From: Dipteris shenzhenensis
Lineage: Eukaryota > Polypodiophyta > Polypodiopsida > Gleicheniales
DNA: 64,000 nt
Reading direction: 5' to 3' (one strand)
Assembly (NCBI GenBank): GCA_047967505.1
Contig: CM106541.1
A model generated the notes under the pieces. The model saw nothing but the letters and a program-made list of their open reading frames with translations, was not told where the DNA came from and ran no database searches. Shown piece by piece: positions 57,724 through 64,000 of the stretch (position 1 is the stretch's first letter; each line of letters begins with the position of its first letter). The translations under genes were made by a program, and so were the position numbers.

Positions 57724-58812
57724 TTATTCCTTTTGTACCCATTGTTGAAGTGCCTGAAAATGAGCCTTCTCCACCTCTACATTTGGGTATGGAGCTTCTT
57801 TTATTTGAGGTTCGGGAGTTGATGTCGATGAGCTCGATTGCTCATTACTTGGCAGAGGTGGAGGCACTTGTGCTTTCTTTTTAAAAAGTCGCTTTGGTTG
57901 GATTGGAATGTTAGGGTCCTTGGTGGCCTCATTCTGTTGGCATGTAATTAAATTCACAAGTTGTGATATTACACTTGTCGGACTGAGACTTTGATGGTCC
58001 ACCCCAATGATGCCGATTGGGATGTCAGGCTTGACCTCTATTTGTTGTGGGACTTTATTTTTCATGGGACAATCCATACATGCATGTCCTATGCCACAAT
58101 CTCTGTAGAGTGGTTGGAAAGTAGCGGGGCTACCACCATGAGGGCACTCTACAATCCGGTGATTTTCTCCACAACCGTAGCACTTGATTAGTGCTTGATA
58201 TGTGTTGGGATGTACTTGCTTTGCATAAACTGGTATTAGACACTCTGGAGCTTCTACATAGTACACTGAGTACTCTATTTCGTACTCAAATGACGAGTCT
58301 ACTTCCTTGGCTTGTAATTGATGTATTGGAACTACCCGAGGAGCTGGATTTGGTGCTCTTGGATATGGTCGTGGATTCAGATTCCTGAGTAGTTGTGGGA
58401 CTTGTGTCCAAATGGGAATAGCGTACTCAAATGACGAGTCTACTTCCTTGGCTTGTAATTGATGTATTGGAACTACCCGAGGAGCTGGATTTGGTGCTCT
58501 TGGATATGGTCGTGGATTCAGATTCCTGAGTAGTTGTGGGACTTGTGTCCAAATGGGAATAGGATTTAGCCTCAGAGCTGGGGGCGCTTGTGCAAGTGCC
58601 GGTTGTCTGTACACTAGCATGGGTGCCGCTTGGTATTGTTGAGGTCGAGGTGGGTTATTACGCATGTTGAAGATGCAAGTATTTTCATCATGGCCGATGA
58701 CGACGTAGATATGGCACCACAACCTTGGCGATGGATTTGCTTGTGTAGTGATCCTGGCTCTAAGGACTGGGCACTCATTTGCTGTATGATTGGCCGGACA
58801 TTTTCTTGCCAT
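57724..58812 (-). pseudogene. gypsy gag C-terminal region with zinc knuckle and 47-aa duplication
   Basis: 362-codon ORF. Pro-rich, with a perfect 47-residue tandem duplication (58281-58421 and 58422-58562; unit begins IPIWTQVPQLLRNLN). A Cys/His cluster follows: CYGCGENHRIVECP, then CGIGHACMDCP (two knuckle-like motifs at about 58090-58185). It ends with a Ser-rich acidic tail (SNEQSSSSTSTPEPQIKEAP). It lies between capsid (59 kb) and protease, as expected for nucleocapsid. Confidence 0.8.
58281..58562 (-). repeat. perfect 141-bp tandem duplication in gag
   Basis: Two copies, 58281-58421 and 58422-58562, without a mismatch. In frame (47 codons). Confidence 0.95.
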
Positions 58813-58832
58813 GGATATGTCTAAGTTGGCAG

Positions 58833-59578
58833 CTAAGACAAGTGAAGTTTTTGTTCCATGGCCTGCATCATGTCTTCTTTCAGCTTCATGGTCATGGCCT
58901 CTAGGCGATCTTGATTTGATGTTTCGGTAGTGGACTTGGATTTGCCCTTTTTAGAGCACTTATCTCGTGCACTAGATCTGCCATCATCACTGCTAGTGTC
59001 AGAGTTGGTCATGCCATCCTCAATGTCAATGGCTGTCACATGAGCAGCACTGAACATTTCATAGCTGCTAATCTTTTTCATATCCTTTCGGATTTTCTTT
59101 CTTAGTCCTGCAATGAACTAGGCTATGAGGTACTTTGCATCGAGGTGTGGGTCACATTTGGTGATTAATCTTTTCATCTTGCCTAGATACATGCGTACAT
59201 CTTCTCGACAGCCTTGTTCGATCTTGCTTAGTTGGAGAGCGCGAGCATCTTGTAGCCTCTCCGTTTGAAAGTGTCTTTTAAATTCTATTTGAAGCAGGTC
59301 CCATGTGGCTCGCTCTTCCACTAGAAGGTCTAGGTACCATTCAAATGCTTCATCAGTTAAGGCCATGGGAAACCAAACCACCTTGGTTTCATGGGATTGA
59401 TCTCCACCTGCTCGATATGCAGCATCAAAATGCTAGAACACGCTGGATCTCCCCTACCATTATATTTGAGAAGTTTCAATTTTCCTAAGGGGTGCCTACC
59501 TTGATTGTTATTAATTCTGTGATCAAAGAAATTGAATGGCTCTGCATCGAGGTCGATATCCCCATCATCGTCCTGCAA
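58833..59578 (-). pseudogene. gypsy gag capsid region, frameshifted
   Basis: The minus strand begins about 59578 with MQDDDGDIDLDAEPFNFFDH and LGKLKLLKYNGRGDP (KLxxFxGxxDP start of gypsy Gag). A frameshift occurs near 59440. Then comes the Retrotrans_gag core PMALTDEAFEWYLDLLVEER, WDLLQIEFKRHFQTER and QGCREDVRMYLGKMKRLI, with a TAG at about 59116. After it come KKISSYEMFSAAHVTAID and a basic Ser-rich stretch to 58833. This is the 5' end of the element's coding region; no upstream ORF continues it. Confidence 0.85.
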
Positions 59579-62440
59579 CGGTGTCTAGCCACGTTGTGGC
59601 GTGGAGGAGTTAAAGGGATTTCTTGAATTTCAAGGGGGGATGTGCGGTAGAGGATTATCAGGGGTAGTGGTTGCAGCAGAGTTGTATGTAGATTTGGCGA
59701 GCGTTGGAGTCAAAGGCATTGGCCGAAGCATAGCTGTGTGTAGATTAGGCGAGAGTTGCAAAGGGTATCTCTGTCATAAGTGCGGGTGTTGATGTTGTTT
59801 GTTTGGAGGGTTAGAGTTGTGTTAGTGTTGTGGGGACTATCATGTTAATAATGTGCCTAAGATTGTCCCACATGTGTTGAGAAATGTGCCGGTGTAGACG
59901 GATCTTCAATCAGAGGTCACGATGTAAAGATACGAGCGAATTAGTGCAAAACTAGGCTCACATGGGGGCATGAATGAGGAGTGCTAGGGATGCCAAAATG
60001 GTGTTCAATGGGCCGAAATAATACCCTATAGCATGGTATTTTTATGTGTGAAATTTTGGTTCAAATAGGGTCCAGTTTGGGTCCCAAACGGGCATGATAC
60101 AAAGTGTTGAAGTAGGGGTAAAGCTGGCATTTGGGGGGGGGGGGCTTGGTCTTAAGGTTGGTGTGAATGGACTTTAAGTCCAACTGAGGGGTTTGAAGCA
60201 AGTTAATTCTAGTTAGTCTAACTAGCCTATAATCCTAACTGCCCAATTATTGTAACCTAACTACTTTCACTAACTAGAGTTAGTCTACTTCAGTAGAGAT
60301 CTTTTTAGTAAAGTTATTAGAGATTTAATAATTGATTGGGATCTTGAAATGGACGGAAAAGATGATAGGGTGGAATTATTCTAAAAATGTCTATTGTCCT
60401 CTACAATGGTGTACATTGGCAAGGTTTCTAAATATCTTTATAACTATGTGTAAAAAGAATCTATGTGCTTTCTATGATAAGAGGGACTATGCATGTCCTT
60501 CCTTTGGAGTTCATCACCACTAGAAAATATATATGGGGTTTCTTGTGACATTCATAGAAAAAGGAGGGCTCCCTTAGCATCACCACCCTTCACATATGTT
60601 TTTTTGGTCCCTCCTCAAGGCCTCTTTCTCCCTTGGGTTTCCTCTATAATGCTCCCCCATGCCCAATGTCAACTTGTGGAACTTTCTGTGGATGCCACAT
60701 ATCTTTACAATAGAGCCTTCATTTAGAACCCTCTCTTGGACCTCAACCATTGCCTACATTGATTCCTAGGCTTAGATGTGATGATAAACCCTAGCCTTTC
60801 TCATTTAATGCTAGACATGATATATGGTCCTATAATTTATCTTCCAGACCTTAGACACTACCAAGATCTCATAGTCTCCCTCCTTGCATGGTAACTAGGG
60901 TCTTCCTTATTATACCATACCTAATCTCTTCCTTATTGTATGGTAACTAGGGTCTTCCTTATTATACCATACCTAATCTCTTAGTGTTATAGTTGACATA
61001 ACATTCCCTTCCCTTAAGAAATGTTTGCATCCTCAAAAGGAATTCACAATAGCTCTTTTGGAGATCAATTTCCTTCTCCCATGTTGAACTATCTTTTAGC
61101 CTACATTTTCACTTAACCAAACATCCTTGAAGTGTTAAATTCCTAAAAATAAGTTAGAATACCTTCTTTGTAGATCAGTTACCTTCTCTCCTATTGAACT
61201 ATCTTTTGGTCTACCTTTGCAATAATGCAAACATTGTTGATATATTGCATGTATTGTTATTTTTCTTCTTTATTTAAATTCTTATTGGCTCATGCGCTAA
61301 AGGTAATGGTTCAATGAGCACAACCAATACATCTTCACCTACCAAATTATCATCACCCATTTTTCCTTTTGGTCTACCTACATAAAAAGTTGGATGTACT
61401 CTACACCTTTATTAGAGCTAGGTTTTAATAAAATTCTCCAATCCTCTTAAATATTATGAATGGTACAAAACCCTAATAACTTTATCAACTTTAGGGTAGC
61501 TAGGAGGCAAATTTGTGCAAATTTGGTCATTTACCCAATTTTGGGGTCTCCATAGAGTCTAGTGCCCATAGAGTTTCTCACCTCTTCAAGTTCAACCTTT
61601 CTACAGTTTGGATATACATAACTTCTTGCATTACCTTGAGAGATTTTAATGCTATTTAATATATATTAAGTAGTAGATCCATGTCTTTGTGTGAATAGCT
61701 TTATCTACACGAACCTTCTCCTTTTTAATCCCCACTAAAATTGGTGGTCTAGGTTGAAATCCATATATCTCTCTCTCTCTTTCCCCCCTCTGTCTTTCTC
61801 TCTCTCTCTACCCCCCCTCTCTCTCTCTCCTCCCTCCCTCTACCGCCTGACCTACTCTCCCTAAAACCTACTACTAAATGGATGTAGCCCTTACCTATAG
61901 TAAGCAAGGGCTTAGGCCCTTGGCTTATGCTAGGCTAGATACCAATTGATGGTGCAGGCAACGCAAGCGATAGCGTGCCAACCCCGCCTCGCCAGCGCCC
62001 GTGATGCCCGCACTCCTCCTTTGCCACCTCTTGCTGTTCCCATTAGGGTGGCGATGCTCGCCCGCTGCCGCTCCCTCTCCGCTCCACCTTCCATCCCTCC
62101 TCCTTTCCCTCCATACCTCCCCACTCCTTTACACACCTCCCTCCCCACCCCCTTCGCCCCACATAGACCCCCCTCTCGGCGACCGCCAAGCGACATCCCC
62201 CCCCCAAAATTTTTAAATAAAAATTTATATATATATATGTATAAAATTAAAAAATAAATAAATATTAACTAACCCTAGATATACTAACCCTAAAACTAAC
62301 CTAGGTTAAGTTAGTAACTTAGGCTAGGTTAGTTTGATAGGTTAGGTTAGGTTATTGACCTAGGTTTAGTTAGCATTAACCCTCCCGAGTGAGTTTAACT
62401 AACGTTACTTAGTTAGACTTACAGTTAGGTTAGTATAATT
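59579..62440. other. presumed gypsy 5' leader/LTR region and unassigned sequence
   Basis: No protein recognised. It contains a G12 run at about 60137, a two-copy 52-bp repeat (60888-60983, unit atggtaactagggtcttcc), and CT-rich tracts (61768-61850 and 62010-62200). A taaccctaa / taggttaggtta-rich stretch is at 62262-62420. The left part should be the leader and 5' LTR of the gypsy at 54-59 kb, but LTR ends and a primer-binding site were not found. Confidence 0.45.
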
Positions 62441-62880
62441 TGAATGGAAGACAACGCCAATGAAGCCCCACGAAATGCACAATGGTGGTGTATGAAGAGC
62501 TTGTGGCTGCTCTACAAGTGGAATATCAGCTCAATGCACGAGTGCTTATCCAATGGAAGCAACTCCAAATAAGGATCATATCCGCTCATCCAACAATCAA
62601 AAGGGAATTTTCCATAGAGACCAAAACTCTGTGCATAATTTGCCAAGACTTGTTCGAAGATTAGAAAAATATATTCTGCCTGTCTACACATGCCGGGTTT
62701 ATAGCACTTAGGATGGATGCTTTCATCGCATATGTATGCCTCATGGGTAGTCCTCCCCTCAGGGTTATTGTTGGTTTGTTGCCATTGCTACAAAGGTCAT
62801 CACTATTATTTACAAGGCATGACATAACCGACATCCCACCCTTGCAGCTGATGATTCCATCGCACCTACCATCTCATGGT
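62440..62880 (+). pseudogene. second copy of the gypsy extra ORF (3' half), uninterrupted
   Basis: + strand. The sequence matches 50268-50417 (VYEELVAALQVEYQLNARVL, WKQLQIRIISAHPTI) and runs on without a break. It continues with a segment missing from the other copy (IETKTLCIICQDLFED, stop, NIFCLSTHAGFIAL) and then RMDAFIAYVCLMGSPPLRVI as at 45183. CxxC followed by CxxH resembles the first half of a RING finger. It shows that the pieces at 50.4 kb and 45.2 kb belong to one protein. Both ends are truncated and no other gypsy domain accompanies it. Confidence 0.65.
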
Positions 62881-63169
62881 GCACCTGATGCTACACATGA
62901 ATAAAATCGTACGGATGGTGCACACATGCTACACATACCATCATTGCATAAGTGGTGCACACAATGCTACACACTCATATAGCCGCAGCCATATATCCAG
63001 CCATGTAAGAGTGCACATGCATCACTACAATACAGCGAGCACACATGCATCAGCTACACGATAAAAATGTTGGATCTCACTAAACTAAATACTGAAGGAT
63101 CAAATTAATAGGATAATTCCAATTCTTGTAACATCCCTTTTGCTTGAAATCGCAATTGCCCTCAACTGC
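62881..63169. other. short degenerate repeat and spacer
   Basis: Imperfect units ggtgcacac.atgctacacat recur at about 62878-63060. No gene. Confidence 0.5.
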
Positions 63170-64000
63170 ATGACAAAAAAGTAGTCAATAAATCAGGGTA
63201 CTGGCAAAAATATCGCTCGGGCATCCACTTAGCATCCTCAATGGGGTGGTTCTTAAATGTAAGAAGATAAATAGGATATGAGTTTCCATGTCCCGTTTGA
63301 GTGATTTGTTGATCAATGATCTGGTCTGGCTCTAAGTGCTAGGTCTCTCCTTGAAGAAATGGTGCATCGTCTAAAATAGGTCGAACTGGTGGGTCTCCAA
63401 GGAAAGGTTTCATGACGTGCACATGAAAAGAATTATGAATTTTCCAATCAGGTGATAATTTGAGCCGATAGGCATTGTCATTAATGTACTCCAAAACTTT
63501 AAAGGGACCATAGGATTTAGCGGCAAACTTAACTACAGGGTGTGTCTCAATACTCTTAAGTCTGCACTTCTCAATACGTAACATGACTAGGTCACCTTCA
63601 ACAAATACAACTTTCTTTCTACCCTTGTTTGCACGTGCAGTATACACAGCTTGAGCATGCTCAATATTCTTTTTGATAGTAGCCAAAATGTTAGAGAAAT
63701 CTTCAGTAAATCGATCAGCATCCTCTACTTGGTGCTTAAGGTGGGTCAATGGAGTAGGAATGGTCTTTCCATAAACAATTTGGAATGGATATTTGCCTGT
63801 AGCAGAGTGCTTAGTGTTGTTGTAGGCAAATTGTAATATGTGTATAAATTTGTCCCATTTGCCTGGCTAACCAAACACATAAGCACGTAACATTTCACAA
63901 ATAGTATTTTGTGTGACCTCGGTTTGGCCATTAGACTCAGGATGAAAAGCTGGGGAAAGATCTAACTTCGTACCAAGATTGTCAAAGAGTGCAGTCCATA
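63170..64000 (-). pseudogene. Ty3/gypsy chromovirus integrase C-terminus with chromodomain (continues past the window)
   Basis: Minus strand, entering from the right edge. Integrase core end: LSPAFHPESNGQTEVTQNTI with the catalytic Glu replaced by the usual GQTE (about 63920-63960). Then come KHSATGKYPFQIVYGKTIPT, LTHLKHQVEDADRF, the C-terminal domain (EGDLVMLRIEKCRL, KSYGPFKVLEYINDNAYRLK) and LSPDWKIHNSFHVHVMKPF. A TAG follows at 63339. The same frame goes on with QIIDQQITQTGH, YLLTFKNHPIEDAKWMPERY, a chromodomain-like segment that marks chromoviruses, ending at about 63170. A stop also lies near 63868. It is a different lineage from the gypsy at 54-59 kb, which has no chromodomain. Confidence 0.85.

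Noticed and set aside
61930-62257. ORFs on both strands in a C/T-rich GC-rich block
   Set aside because: Low complexity, no domain, open only because of base composition.
62262-62430. Interstitial telomere
   Set aside because: taaccctaa and taggttagg words occur but no tandem array of the plant telomere unit is present.
1-64000. CRISPR arrays, bacterial operons, organelle DNA
   Set aside because: No regularly spaced repeats with unique spacers. Gene structure, introns and LTR elements are those of plant nuclear DNA.

Overview
This window is nuclear DNA from a land plant with a repeat-rich genome. Evidence: one intact spliced plant-type host gene (eIF5A) lies in a sea of nested, mostly broken transposable elements (Ty1/copia, Ty3/gypsy, LINE, Helitron-like). 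Most copia-type elements with a visible primer-binding site use the plant initiator-methionine tRNA site TGGTATCAGAGC. The species cannot be named from sequence alone. The eIF5A protein and the Helentron-like element with an AP endonuclease domain would be compatible with a non-flowering plant, but that is weak inference.

Layout. 1-1.2 kb: 3' end of a LINE. 1.2-3.7 kb: non-coding with small duplications. 3.7-16.2 kb: two rearranged copies of one Ty3/gypsy family in the + direction (LTR/leader/gag, then LTR/leader/zinc knuckle-protease-RT start). They are interrupted by a minus-strand copia (6392-10957, TSD ttccc) and by a 2.7-kb non-autonomous LTR element (11315-14038, TSD aaatc). 16.2-18.9 kb: no gene. 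18.9-20.7 kb: the five-exon eIF5A gene (minus), with TATA box and telo-box. 21.9-23.8 kb: degenerate Helentron-like Rep plus APE endonuclease (minus). 23.8-34.3 kb: a long-LTR copia-like element (TSD aaagt) that carries a second copia (26623-32517, TSD attag). 34.5-36.6 kb: deletion derivative of that second copia. 36.6-37.5 kb: HAD/FCP1-NIF-like pseudogene. 38.3-38.8 kb: Helitron Rep scrap. 38.8-42.7 kb: no gene recognised. 42.7-43.6 kb: three adjacent minisatellites. 44.2-59.6 kb: a large Ty3/gypsy element (minus) with an extra coiled-coil ORF after integrase, invaded by a very young copia (LTRs differ at 1 of 298 positions). 62.4-62.9 kb: a second copy of the extra ORF. 63.2-64.0 kb: chromodomain-type gypsy integrase running off the window.

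Main discoveries. Two clean in-place inversions are legible. One (about 7.2 kb, 46967-54140) flips the pol half of the young copia together with the integrase/extra-ORF half of its gypsy host. Both elements become collinear, and the 5-bp target duplication lines up, only when the inversion is undone. The other (about 1.6 kb, 8290-9884) flips integrase-RT inside the copia at 6.4-11 kb. Both have short inverted homologies at the breakpoints. Other candidates for novelty are the coiled-coil/RING-like extra ORF of the gypsy family and the Rep-APE fusion remnant. Apart from eIF5A, nothing here looks like a functional host gene. The history is serial insertion, decay and rearrangement around one conserved gene.
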